A DNA stretch of 23,554 nt, from contig NW_019775602.1 in the NCBI RefSeq assembly GCF_001039355.2, positions 517,677 to 541,230 of the forward strand, written 5' to 3'. Below the pieces are notes generated by a model, which had not been told where the DNA came from, did not search any database, and was given only the letters and a program-made list of their open reading frames with translations. The translations under genes and the position numbers were made by a program. Source of the stretch: Lingula anatina (taxonomy: Eukaryota; Brachiopoda; Lingulata; Lingulida; Lingulidae). Positions 9,166-22,500 of this stretch are shown piece after piece; position 1 is the stretch's first letter, and each line of letters starts with the position of its first letter.

Positions 9166-10175
9166 TGGGACCTTTTTTCCTCAGCAGTCCCAGCTAGGTG
9201 TGGCTCAGCTGAGACGCGCATGGTCAGTGTCGACGGTTGATTAAATACTTTTCAAGCCAGTTGAACGTCCACGACAAGTATTTAGCAAAAATTGACCAAA
9301 TTGGTCAAACATTACATAAGAATTTGGCGGGAGGTGACCAGCGCACGTGGACGAGTTTATTCCGTATAACATCTCTAGAGCGTGATTTAGGGTCACTTTA
9401 TTCGATTTTAGGGGTGTTTTAGGATGAAATGACTATGTTTGTTCTCGGTAGGTATGTCAAATAATACACTGTCACCCTCTCGCGATATATGCCATGAACA
9501 CCTCTCGCTGACGCTCGAAGTGTTATGGCATATATCAATCGGGTGACAGTGTATTATCTCACACATGGTATTTGTGCAATGTTGATTTAAAAAACACAGG
9601 CCATGAGTTATCAGTACAACACGGCAGTCAAAAGCTGATGTTGGAAATTTACGTCACTAAAAACTGATTACTCAGAATTTTCTCATCAAAGTGCCCCTTT
9701 TCTAACTTTCAATTTTTTAATTGTATTTTTCATCTAGTATATTGATATTGTACAACTAGTAAAAATTTAATCCATTTTGAGTACACGAGACTTTGAAATA
9801 TTATATGTAATTGTTATCCTACATTTAATGTGCAAATGCGATCTACTTCTGTTCGCTTTTGTTGATTTTTTATATGTTAAGAAACGTTTTAGGTAAAGCC
9901 CTATAATTTGCACATCATTGTTTTTTCATTTTTCGCCAAATGTTTGTAAATATAACTATACAGCCTGTGTATGTACTACGTTCGCCATGTATGTACTAAA
10001 TTTGCCTCAATTACCTGCATTTATTTCAGATCACACTTAACGTAAGTGTAACATAAGGTGGTGCCCATTAAACCTGTGTAACGACAACAAACCGAATGAA
10101 TCCCTTAACATTTCCCCAGGTTTATTTAACACCACAACTACCACAAACAGTTAAAGCCTGTTCCGTATGTTTCAG
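9166..10175. other. Non-coding region upstream of the lectin exons
   Basis: A 61-codon plus-strand frame at 9237-9422 shows no lectin or other motif. Apart from the palindrome at 9461-9557, I see only AT-rich DNA. A Thr-rich reading (LFNTTTTTNS) follows an AG at about 10119-10120, but it meets a stop and has no donor, so it is not called an exon. Confidence 0.5.
9461..9557. repeat. 97-bp palindrome, MITE- or fold-back-like
   Basis: The outer arms ATAATACACTGTCACCC (9461-9477) and GGGTGACAGTGTATTAT (9541-9557) are perfect reverse complements over 17 bases. The inner parts also pair with few mismatches (GATATATGCCAT...AACACCTC against its complement up to GGCATATATC), leaving a loop near 9510-9515. 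The structure looks like a small non-autonomous fold-back element. I could not identify a target-site duplication. Confidence 0.9.
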
Positions 10176-10594
10176 GCAATGTACACTAACTGGGCCCCAG
10201 GAAAACCAGAGCATTCCGGGGAAACATTTGGCAAGCACTGCGCCGTTGTACTGACCGGTGACGCCAAGGGTTTGTGGTCCAACGTGGAGTGCAGTCAAAA
10301 GAGGGCATACATATGTGAGAAGATGACAGGTGAGGTGTCGTAGTTACACTCTGCAATTTTTTTTCTGTGAGGGTTTTATACTTATCTTCATAATTTTAGT
10401 TACATCACATTAGGCACGTTATAGCTTTTCAAGGTAATATCAAATTTTAGTCAACATTATTTCTAACTGGTTAAAATGCTCTCAATTAATGGAAATGTTT
10501 AAAAAAGAAATACTGTTTCAGAAAATTCTCAAAAAACGTGTTTTGATGTTTTTCTCAGGGCCTGCAACAACTCCAGGAGGCACATCTCTTATTC
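10176..10594 (+). CDS. CTLD1, C-terminal half only, plus linker exon
   Basis: Exon 10176-10329 follows TTTCAG and reads AMYTNWAPGKPE..., HCAVVL, GLWSNVEC, RAYICEKM. This is the second half of a CTLD with its last Cys pair. It opens in phase 0, like the second exon of CTLD8, which also begins AMY, but the W.DG strand seen there is absent. The sugar motif positions read KPE and WSN, so mannose-type binding is doubtful. Mini-exon 10559-10594 encodes a 12-residue linker, GPATTPGGTSLI. No exon for the first half of the domain was found upstream. Confidence 0.85.
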
Positions 10595-13500
10595 GTAAGA
10601 CATATTTGAATCTTTTATTAAGGTTTTCTAGTTTTTTAAAAGGATCTTAATTCTTATAACATTCAGCGTTTTTCTGAATCGAATATACTATTTACATGAA
10701 AAATAATTTGTACAAGCGTAGGAATTTCTGTCCACACCAAATTTTAATCTGAATCCAACTATTTGCATCATACCACGCAGGATAATTTTCAAATGACAAA
10801 TATCCCTTTGTCTGTGACTAATAGCCATGCTCTTTTTTTCCCGAATAACAAAATAATTCCAGCTTTAGCCTCTGTCAAGTGCGGCTTATTTTGGGAAGAC
10901 GATCCCCTCAGTGACTTTTGTTACCAATTTAACACAAACACGTTGTCTTGGTCCGAGGCCCTGCTACAGTGTCAACATAATGGTGGAGAACTGGCCAGTG
11001 TCCCCAGCCTGGAGGAGCAACAATATATAGCTGGTACGTAGATTTGACGGGCAATAAGTGTATCTAGTCTTTGAATATGTAGTATATTGTATCAAAAAGT
11101 CGTTATTTTTATCTTAAAATGTACATAAGTGTGTTTGATAAAAAATAATTATAAAAGATTCAACGACGGACGTATTTTCATAGTTTTAATTCAATTTGTA
11201 CAGTTATCTAACAAGCTGTAAAACAATAAATGCACCATGAGCAGATCCAGCAGTTTATTAGGACACATTAAGATAAATAGTTGTTGATTTTCTGCATTGT
11301 CTGTGACTCATTTATCGTTCTTTGTTCTAATACATTAAAAAACTAATACATATTGGACAATCACTCTGTAATAAAGATCAAGTACATGAATGTAAGACTT
11401 CGTCCTAGGCCGTGCACACACCATCCCAGACATGAGGTATTTCTGGCTTGGTGCCAGCGCACTGGGAGAGGAGGACGGTTGGATTTGGAGTGACGGAAAT
11501 CCATTTGCCTTTCTCAACTGGGGTGCAGGTCAGAATTGAATATAAACTGTATCTATCTATCTATCTATCTATCTATTTATCTTACCACCCGTCCGATCGT
11601 CAGTCCGTGGGTACATATATCTGTCCCAGTGTCTGCCACCCCCTCTCTCTCTCTCCCCTCTCTCCCCTCTCTCCTCTCTCTCTCTATCTCCCTCTCTCTC
11701 GTGCCAGGACAATTCCTATTGCGCTGTAGCAAACGCGTTAATTATCTAGTCAAAACTATGTGGGAATATGATCTCGTAAAATGAATTATATTTGAAGTTA
11801 ATTTTTCTTAATGTCAAAAATAGAAGGTTATCGAAACATATACGATATAATTCTTTGAATCGTTTGTCTAATTCCAACAATCATAGTGTAACATTATCTA
11901 CAATGACGTGAGGACCATTTAAAAAAGAATAACTAATTGATAAGAGATATTGCTCAATTAATCGCCAAAATAACAATCTTAGTTTATCTTCTCAGATATG
12001 ATAGAATCTCGATCAAATGCAAGGTGTATGGAAATGGATGCGTTAAGTGGATCTTGGTTGAAGGAAGAATGTCAGAACAGGCGTGGATACGTGTGCAAGA
12101 AAAAAGGTTCGTGATAAGAAAATTTATATTTCACATTTTATGGTCTCGTCTTCCCTGAATGCTGTGACTGCTTGTGAGTTCGGTAGATTGATCAAGGTGG
12201 TCAACTTTATCTCCTAATCATGCTTGCAGGTTTTAACCTTTTTTTTTTTTTTTTTTTTTTTTTTTGTCAAAAATTGAATAAAATGTCCATTTTGAATACG
12301 ATGCACGTCCTTCTTTAACCGAACATTTTAACTATAGCTACCACAGAATCTAATAATTACTGTATACTTTATCATATCTTTGTTATTGCATTTCTTGAAA
12401 TCTTTCCAATTTCATCACCACCTGTTTTAGGGAACGTTTCCAAAGCTACGCCTATTCCCGTGAATACAACAACAACCCCAACGACTCCAGGTAACACGCA
12501 AGAAACGTATGTAAATCATAATAAGAAGTTATACAGAATAAAAGGCAACGCCAAAAGATGGATAACCTACTTTTTTCCTCACGTGAATTTGAATGTACTT
12601 GACACTGCCTAACAAACTATGCTTGGCAGCGTGTTGAAGCAAATATATCAAACGTAGTTATCTAAAACGTAACGTGAGAAACTTTAACCCATCAAACCAG
12701 CCACGCCATCAATTCCAACAAATAGGGTTATAATAATGAAAAGATATACTGTAAATGGATAAGAACCATTAAAATACAGTCATTTATATATATGGAAAAT
12801 GTCATATTCTCTTTACATCATGAGGTTACCCATCATGTAGTGGAGATTGGGCCCGCTTTGGTCGGCATTGTTATAAAATATTTGATGATCAGAGAACGTG
12901 GACTTCAGCAAAGGACACTTGCAGACGACAGGGCGGGGATCTGGTATCAATTTTGAATGAGGATGAGAACAATTTTGTATCTGGCTTTGCTGGTGGGTCA
13001 CATGGTATGTAATATATGGACTGTAATAAGTAACACAGAGGTGTATGATGAAGAATTATACGCCTTTTATATACTAAACAGTCTTTCAAAAATACCTGAT
13101 TCGATATAAAATAATATGGGCACAGTTTTGCGTTCAGTTGGAGAAAAAAATCCAAATAGTTGATAAAGCAGTTTTTCCTTATTCATTTGCTTTCTTTCTT
13201 TCTTTCTTTCTTTCTTTATTTGTATCATGCAGTCAACCCTGTGGAGGTCTGGACAGGCCTGAACGACCGCCGGATAGTCAACCAATTTGAGTGGACAGAC
13301 GACAGTGCCGTGACCTTCACATGCTGGCAGTCACGTGAACCGAACAACCATCTAGGGAAGGAACTGTGCGTCAGTCTGTATACAACAGGGACTAACGTAA
13401 GTGACTATCAACACATCGGCACCATTTTGTTGACTTTAAACCAAATGACTCATAGGGCTTCAACACACGGTGCTTATTGATTCTGTATGAGCATTTATCT

Positions 13501-16500
13501 CAAATATTTGATAGGATAAGCAGGTTCCCTTTATTTTTTGTCTGTTTATTTATTTATTTATTTTATTGCTCTTTCATTTACTTATTTTAACATTTTATTT
13601 TATTTCTTAAATTTGTTGAGTATGAAGTACACGTCACCTTTATCACGGTGATCGATATTTTGCCGTGAATGCACTTTGTAACGTCCTTTATTTGACTACA
13701 CAATTAATTATGGTACATGTGCTTACGAAAATATATGTATCACTGATCTTCTTTTGTTTCTAGACAGGGAAATGGCAAGATGCTGACTGTGCTCAATTAC
13801 TGCCTTATATCTGTAAGAAGCCGGCTACTATAATTACGTCAACGGACAAAGTGCCTCCTGTTTGGCAAAGGGGGTGCTCTGAGTTGTATCTCCGTATACA
13901 CAAGACAGGTGCCCTGGGAGTACACAAATCAGAATATGATGAGGTAAATTATTAATTTGTTTTTAATTTCAATTTTTTTATGTTTTAATTTTTCTGTATT
14001 AAAATACAGAAGTCAGCAGCTGTACACTGGAAGTACGTATGCCAGCGTGGTAGCCTCGTCCGGAATTAACGCCGATATATTTAACTGGTTTGGTCTAACA
14101 GCATTTTGGGAACTGGTTCGGCATTTTGGGAACTGGTGGGAGTGGGAACTGGTGGGAGTGATTTGCCTTGATTCCTCTCAGCCTTTGCCTAACGACGTCG
14201 TATTCAACCGAGCAATATGCTTACACGCAGTGACGTACATTTTAAAAAAACTCTTGAATTGATAGTCATAATTTGCCATTTAACTAATCACTATTATAGC
14301 AGCTACAGGCGCATATTTGCATTGTGTACTTTGTAAATCTGGAGCTTTGTAAATCTGCACGCACAGATGAAGTTAAGCAAATATCCAAAATTTAAGGCTA
14401 GGTTATATTTGCCACGCGATGTGCGTGTACCCGTGTACTGCCAGCATGTTCCTATTCATGCGGCGCCCGCGTGGGAGCAGGCTTTACGATCTCATTTAGA
14501 GTCAAACCATTGTTTTTAGAATTGTTAAGGCACCGCCACACTCCAGTGTATAGCACTTACGCATGAGTAAAGAGGGTTATGTTGAAGCGTACACCGTTTT
14601 TCACTTCTTTTCACCGCCAGAACCTTACTGGAGCTCACAGAGGCTCTTGCTATATTGTCTCTGAGAAAGGTGCGAGTTGGTCTGATGCCCGGCACACCTG
14701 CAACAGCACCGGTGGAACACTCCTGACGATCAACGACCAGTGAGTAGGCGGTGGTACTGATATTTGATGCGGTTTGTCTACTAGTATCTCTAGCTTCCAT
14801 GATACAAATATTCTTGACTGCGTCCTTGATTTTACTTTCCATGCAGTCCAAGAGCTAACAGTTAAAAGTGTTCAGAGAACGAACAGTAGAGCTCGTATTA
14901 TGTAATATCCCTCTAAATATTGTTTACGGTTAAGGCCAATATTGACTTGTTATCTTACCAGACGGATCAATAGCATTTCAAATGCCGTTCGGGGATTATT
15001 TATCAGTTGTTTTCATGCTTGTTTGTCACCATTTGGCAATTGGTTTTTAACGTTGGTAATGAAAAATGATGCATTAGAATTCATAATTAACGTTTTCTCC
15101 TAGAGTGGAGCAGGCTTACGTTTCTGCCAAGCTAAGCAGTATGATTACATATAGTGAATACTGGATAGGTCTAAGCAATATAAATGATGGGATCTACGTG
15201 TGGGATTCGGATACCCGTGTGCTATTCACAAATTGGGACAAGAAGCATACAGGTATTTCGTTCATCTCTGTGTGTACTAGTATATATATATATATATGGT
15301 GACACTGGCACATCAATGTACATGTCTACACACACGCTTGCAAGTTTATATGTAGTTTTACTCTATATTTATAGTATACTCATAAGTTCATTCAATGTAC
15401 CTCACCTTCGTATTAATCTACGTGGGTTGTTAATGACATTGTGTCACCCATGTCCTATCACCAGGCAGTGCCATAGACAGGTGCGTGGTAATTACCAAAA
15501 GTCCTCGCAACACGGGGAAATGGTCTGACCGAGCATGCTCCAAGACCATTCCTTTTATCTGCGAGTATACCAGAGGCGACTATGCCACTACGACGCCGGC
15601 GCCTACTACGCCGCCTCCAGCCAAGTGTCCAAACCAATATTCCTTCTCGGAGTATGGTGATTTCTGTTACAAGGTAATTGCCAATTGCCAAATATCATCA
15701 TCATCTGTTTAGTTAAGTTAAATATGTTTGTTTGAATTTTGGCGGTTGTGCCGTGAATCAAACTGACTGACGATAGAGAAACATTGTACGACGCCTTTCG
15801 CTTTAAGGTTGATAGTAAAGTGTCATCTTAACTTACTTGGTTGCATGCACAACTCTAACACATGGTTGTTGCTACAATATTTGCAGATCCTTACTCACAT
15901 TATAAAGATTCTGTTTTGAAGGACAGAAAACGGGAAGATGGGTAGTGTCTCAGATGCCTTTTTTGTTTTCATTCTAGATGGAGTATCTTCATAGCTTCAG
16001 AAAGCGCACGTGGTTCGAGGCAATTGCCCACTGCAAGATGCTGGGAGGAGAGCTGGCAAGCTTCCACAGTGAGGCACAGTTGAAAGGGGCAATCAGGACC
16101 CAAGCCGGTCGGTAAGCCCTACGTCCTCTAATTGACCAAATCGTGGCCGTGTTTCTCACACCTTTCTTGAAATTATTTGTTTTTCTGTGCGTGTGTTTGC
16201 TTGGGCATTAATTCCATTAGCTTAGATAAGATTATCCAATTGAAGAGCGTAGAAATGTTTATTTATTTTGCTGCATATTTTATACTTTATCCACAAAAAT
16301 AACAGCCGGTGTATTAAGTCTCGTGCTATCATAATAGCATAATGCTGTTGCCTAACATGTCCAACTAGTCATTCAAAACTTTCTTATGTCAATAATATTA
16401 AATGCATTTTGTTTGATAGGTATCGCTGTTAAAGCTTCGAAGCGTAGATTGTCGTTAATGCTATGGGTGTTTTTTCAACGATTACTAAAATATAGGTTTA

Positions 16501-19500
16501 ATTTACCTCTTTGCTCATGACATTTGCCAAATGGTCACACGTTTGTGTATGATTGACTGTGTCAGGTTTTCCAGTTTCGCAATATAAAGGGGATTCAGCA
16601 GCAGCGGGAAGAGTTCCAGAGTTGTCTAACTAATTCGCTTCAATTAACCAAACAATGGGACATAAATTAAAACCGCGTAAAAAACGGCTTCTCTAAGTCA
16701 TGACACCTGTTTAATTTACAAGCAATTATATTGATATAATACAATAAAGACACCTCATATTTACTTGCCCCTTCTTCGTGTACAATGATAGGCGGGATCC
16801 GTATTGGATTGGCCTCTCCAGACCAAGTAAGGACAGTGGCTATACCTGGGTGGACAGGACAGCAGTGGACTTTGTGTATTGGGCTGCTGGAGAACCCAAT
16901 GACCACAATGGACAAGAGAGTTGCGTAGAACTGGACAGGTCAAGCGGCAGGTGGTACGATTCGAACTGCTACGCAAGGAGAAGTATTATTTGCCAGTTTC
17001 GAAAAGGTGTGACTTGTCAAAAGATATTGTTTAGCAACAAAATGGCGTAACGACACTAGAAAGCCTCCTTCATGTACATATGTTTGAACACCTTTGTCCA
17101 TCGTCGTTCATAATTTGCATAAAAATGTATATAAGATATATAAGATCCAATTAATTGCTTTTAATCATATCTACATATCCTCGATCTGAACTAGTTTTAC
17201 GTTATATTAAATTATAAAGTTAAAGTTATCTGTTAAACTTCTGCAGGAGATCCGATATACAACACGAAATCAACGATAAGACCAACGCCAGGTAAATGTG
17301 TGCTAGTGTACTGTGAGTACTATTATGATAGTATGACTTCAGTTTCATATTCACTAATTGAAATTTTGATGTACGTTATTAAATAAGTTACTGGTCAAGC
17401 TACGATTGAAAATTGATATTACTATAACGATGCTAGCTATTAAATGACTCTATATTTACTTTGGGGCAGTTGAAATTGAACATGCTCCTAAACTTCTGCA
17501 TAACGCTTACCTTTCCTTCAAAGCACCACAGTGTGGTTCAGACGAAAAATGGCGAGCTCACAAAGACCACTGTTATTTCCTGAGCTCGGGTTATGGTGTC
17601 TGGGACAAAACATGGCATGATGCCAGGAAATATTGTATGCAGAACGGAGGAAACCTTGCCAGCGTTCACGATCTGGACGAAAATAACTTTTTAATGGGAG
17701 AGGTAAACCCACAATACATGTATAATATAAAATGTTTATAATAGCCTATTAATAATTCCCTTTATCCTCTTAATGGGAATAAGCGAATATGATTACACGA
17801 TGCCACGTTACTTATATCATTCAACTTGTACTAGGCCTTAGGTCTACTGTAACTGGTTAATTCAGTCTTCCTAGTAGTTTATACCACTCCACATGACAGG
17901 GAGTGAAAAGGACTTGCAAGCAGAATATTTTTAAAATGAAGTATGTTTAGGAAAAACACTTTTTTACTTGGTAAAGACTGCTCTTAATGATCCTCATTTT
18001 AGACATCAAAGTGGTACCCAAGCGAAAAACTCTACTGGATAGGACTGAATGAGCTAGATTTGGAAAGCTACAAGTAAGATGTATATGCAGCCCAGTCCTG
18101 CCTTCTCACTGCCAATTTCACAGTTAAATATCTGTGCGACACTTTCCCTTTCACGATGTAATATAGCACTTTCTTGTCTAGTTACTAATTTTAGCATATT
18201 TTGACGCTTAATAATTGATCTTCCACTTAATATTATATGTTTGAAAATCTTTTAAATGGATGAAGGCGTAACATTTGACATTTTGTTGAATATTTTGGCA
18301 TGTAACAATTGAGTAACTTGCTTCTAACGGCTTTTTCGTTTACGTTTTCGTTTTTGAGTTATATAGAGCGTGATAATGACTTATATCCTTATTGTCCATG
18401 TTTTGTATCCAACTTAATTTATTGCCCTTCTGTAATCAGGTGGTCGGACGGGACCCCTACAAACTTTATTTCTTGGGATGTGGGTGAGCCTAATGACTTT
18501 GAAGGTGGTGAAAAATGTGTATCATACTATGCACTCACAGGTACAAGTACACTCACAGTTATTGCTAATTGTGAGTTTAATTATTTATAATCTAAACTAG
18601 CTGCACCCGTTTTGTTCCTCATTGACTGACAAATTATCTTTCATTTAGTGTTTTGTATGTCTAAAAGTTCCGTATGCTCGCCGTTTTATGACATAATCCA
18701 GTGTCTGTAATTGCCCACTCCTTGCCATAGATATATAGACGTACGAATGTACCACGAGGGCATTTTTCCATTTCAGGACATTGGGTAGATGAAAATTGTG
18801 GACTAAGACACAAATTCATCTGCAAGAGGCACAAGGACAGCAGCACGACAGCTACCCCGACCCCCACAACCCCCAGGACGGGAACCTGTCCCCCAGGGTT
18901 TGAGGGGCCCATTGGTAATGATTAAAACTCATTGAATAGTATCTACCAGGGCCGCAGATTAACTATGTGCACCTACCTCTAACGCGAGACAGAAAAGTAC
19001 CATGAATTTACAAGTGAATATATCTGTGAATATCTAGTAAACTCAGTCTTTGGCCCTGGTAGAGGGTTGTATCTTATACAGGTGTATCTTTAAGTGCATG
19101 TCACTTATATTGATAGTCAACTCCTAAGTTTGCTGAGCGGAGGGCTCACTATTGTAAGTTTTTCTCTTTAAAAGCATGAAAATGGATTTTATGTTTGGCT
19201 CAGTTACGTAAGCCAGTCTGGCAGGTATTTGGTTTGTCAGCTAGTCGTTCAGTTAGACATGGAACGGATAATAATGGTAACGACACAATTTTAAATTAGT
19301 GTGAGATAGCACCATGATATATTTTATTCAGAAAACAGTTGAAACAGATAACTGTCATCTTCTAAATATTCATGTGCTGTATTTCAGGGAACAAGTGCTA
19401 CTTTCTACAGGGGACCATAGAAGATTCGAATACGCTAAAGAATTGGTCAAATGCGCTGTCCGCATGCCCGAGCAACGCCACTTTGGCAAGTGTGACAAAC

Positions 19501-22500
19501 GCCATGGAAGCGGGTTAGCACTTTGACAACATTCTGTTCATCTTAACAATATGTTATGCCATCCTGCTCGTTAATTCCGGCCAGTTTTAAGAATAAGATA
19601 TAAAAAGCCCTTGACGCACTGTCACATCATTCATGATGATTCGGGTATTATTTCACTTTAAGTAGCAATTTTCTAAATGTTATTTTGTATGTCATAAATT
19701 TTAAGCCTTCTTGTGATACTTTTCATAATGCACTTTGCAAACTACAATTAGTTTTTTATAAGGACTGTATGCCAGTGCTCACAGATTCCATTCCATCATT
19801 TCAGCCTTTCTAGCTACGCTTTTGAAGGACAAGTTCCCAGTAGATTTCTGGATTGGCCTGAAAAAATACTCCTATCAGAAATATAAGTGGATCGATAACT
19901 TTAACGTTGAGTTTGTGTACTGGGATAATGGGGAACCCAGAGGCTGGGTAAGACTGGACTAAATGCGGCTTTCCTGCTTGGCTTTTAAATAAAATATTTG
20001 GAAGATATTTCCTTGTTTACCACTGTGAATGTCTTATTCCAGCGTCGCATTGTTGGTAAAACGGGTCCCTTTATATCATTTAAGTACTTTTCGATAAATT
20101 AAATCATGTACACTTTATATCTGTTCTAGGATGACTGTATCAGTGTGTCGTCTGCTAGTCTGTCTGCGGGACGGTGGCGAGTGCGGGACTGCAACCTACG
20201 TCTGGGATACGTCTGTCAGGCGTGGATTGGTATAAACTTGACCTATATTCGATCTTGATCATTATGATTGATACAATTAAAACCTATAAAAGTCAGTAAT
20301 TTCTATTATTGACTGGGCGGCCACTTATATAACTAAAATTAAAGCAGACGAAAACTTAACTCCAAATTTGAGTTATGTTTGGAAACATGCCCAAAGACAT
20401 ACTTTACGTCATTGTATTCTAGATACGGTTTACCCAACGCCACTGCCCTCTCTGTTACCTTCACACTGCCCGCTAGGCTACAGCTCGTTTGGTGACGCCT
20501 GCTACCAGGTGACGTCACATATGACGTGGGAACAGGCCAAGACCACATGCGAGAGAAGACAAGACACTTTGGTATCGGTCACTGATGGGTTCGAACAAGC
20601 CTTTGTTGTGTTGCTAACACAGAAAGAACGGCCGGTGCCCATTTGGTTAGGATTAACTAGAAAGGGGGTAAATATATTTTCCAAAGGGTTCTGTTGTATA
20701 ATAACCAAGCTATAAAAAATCTTTAAAGATGCTTTGAATTTCGAAACTCTAGGGCTTTCCATAGGAAACGATTTGTCCCTAGGAAACGATTTGACCCGAT
20801 TTAACCCTATGTATTTGCTGGATTCCCTGCTTGTAGTTGGTTAGTAATAAGAAGTTATGGAACTGTCGATTAATATGTTACAGCAATTCGAAACGTTTAC
20901 CTTTAGGCAATGTATTACTGGCTAGACGGGTGGCCCGTAGATTACATCAACTGGGAAAGTTCTGAGCCCACGCGCGGTGACAAGGAAAGGTGTGTTGCCC
21001 TTATGCCAAATGGTCGCTGGAACGATACAGACTGTAGTGCGGAAATAAAAGCGGTGTGCAAGAGAACCACGGGTAGGTAGCTGTAAATGGGACAATATTA
21101 ATGTAATGATACAGTGAAACTGAGCACAATATTACATGTGTGCCGCCTCACATAATGCGTCATAGTCGTCTCTCTAACGATTACCGATTTACATACTTAA
21201 AGAATCGTTTTATTCACCTAGGACTGTCTGTAGAAACTGATGCAATAAAGTTAACCACTGAAAAGTGACATTATATACTGAGAATTAAAGGGAAAACAAC
21301 TCTTCATATGAGATTCAATAAGAACGTTGCAAACAACACATACAAATATAATAAATTCAAGTTCACCGCCAACGTGGCAGTTATCACAATTATTCTGAAA
21401 TCTGCGCTTGCCATCAGACCAAGATGACAATAAACGGCTACCCTCCGTAATATTCTGTAAAAAGATCATACTTACTATATTCCATGTATGGTAAAATATT
21501 GACAGATACATTTCACACAGTGCACTTGTCATTTCAGCCACGCCCCCTTCAACGGTAGTCAATCCCCCTGGCACGTGTTTTGACGACAAGCACTGGTTTG
21601 GATTTGGTGCCTACTGCTACTTGATTGACGGGAAAAAGTTCGGAGGATGGGCCACAGCGAATTTCGACTGCTACAAACATGGTGCCTCGCTGGCCTCAGT
21701 TGAAAGCCAGGCTGAGATGGATTTCCTTATGAAAATGATCACACAAGAACGAGCTAATAGCCGTGACTTATGGCTTGGGCTGTGGAGAAAGCCTGATGGT
21801 ATGGTCAATCTACTTTGTTTGTCTCTGAGCCAATTTTTCTTGGTTTGATCGGCTGGTTGGTTGAACATTTACATTTAGTTCGACTTTAGAATTGTTCGCC
21901 TGCAGGCATCTTTGCTGGAAACGACAGACGGATAAAGCCTCAGTTGATTGCTCGTTTGTTAGTCTGTTCAGTATCTCTAGAACATTTATTCGACGGTCAG
22001 AGGACAAGAGGGTCGGTCGATAATTGGCGGTTCCATCGGCCGACCCGCTGCCTTGCTGTTTAGTTCGGTTGTCTTTTGAGTTTTTTAACGTACGGTTGGA
22101 CGAAAAGCTGGCCTGACGGCAAATAAACTAACGTAAGTTCATTCGTTTGCTCACTCGTTCGAACCAGATAGATGGTCAGTCGATTGGTCTGTTGGTCTCT
22201 GGACAGCCAGTTGCAAGATCACTGATACATGTATCCTTTTCTCTTTTATTCTATGAGCTCTATTGTATTAGCTCTATTTTACCAACATAAAATTATTTTA
22301 ATTGCATAAACATAAAAACGGGAAAATATACAAAGTGTATGAACAAGTTAACAGGATGATTTTCTGCATTTTTTTTTTAATTCCAGGATCTTTCGTCTGG
22401 CACGACAAAACACCGTTCAATTACGCGAACTGGCTTGACGGAGAGCCGTCTACGGAGGCCCGTAAAGAGTGCGTACAAATGAGTCCCGAGACAGGAAAGT

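Noticed and set aside
9237-9422. 61-codon plus-strand ORF as a possible first lectin exon
   Set aside because: It has no Cys pattern, no signal peptide and no CTLD motif, and no splice junction to 10176 in a matching phase was evident.
10119-10160. Thr-rich linker-like reading LFNTTTTTNS after a CCCCAG acceptor
   Set aside because: It meets a TAA stop within ten codons and has no donor site.
11448-11784. Plus-strand ORFs over the ATCT and TC repeats
   Set aside because: Their translations (SIYLSIYLS, LSLPSL) come from microsatellites and conflict with the exon frame at 11409-11528.
12001-12158. Plus-strand ORF 11937-12158 as a separate gene
   Set aside because: It overlaps the last CTLD2 exon in the wrong frame; the exon frame gives C...GSW...C and YVCK.
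13200-13220. TTTC repeat as a CRISPR-like or regulatory array
   Set aside because: It is a simple tetranucleotide microsatellite in a eukaryotic intron.
16667-16976. Minus-strand ORFs opposite CTLD5
   Set aside because: They are antisense shadows of exon 16792-17006, whose plus-strand product is an evident CTLD.
18309-18439. N-terminal part of the ORF starting at 18309 as coding sequence before CTLD6 exon 3
   Set aside because: It lies before a good acceptor (GTAATCAG at 18432-18439) and has no CTLD features; the phase 2 junction from 18073 explains the exon fully.
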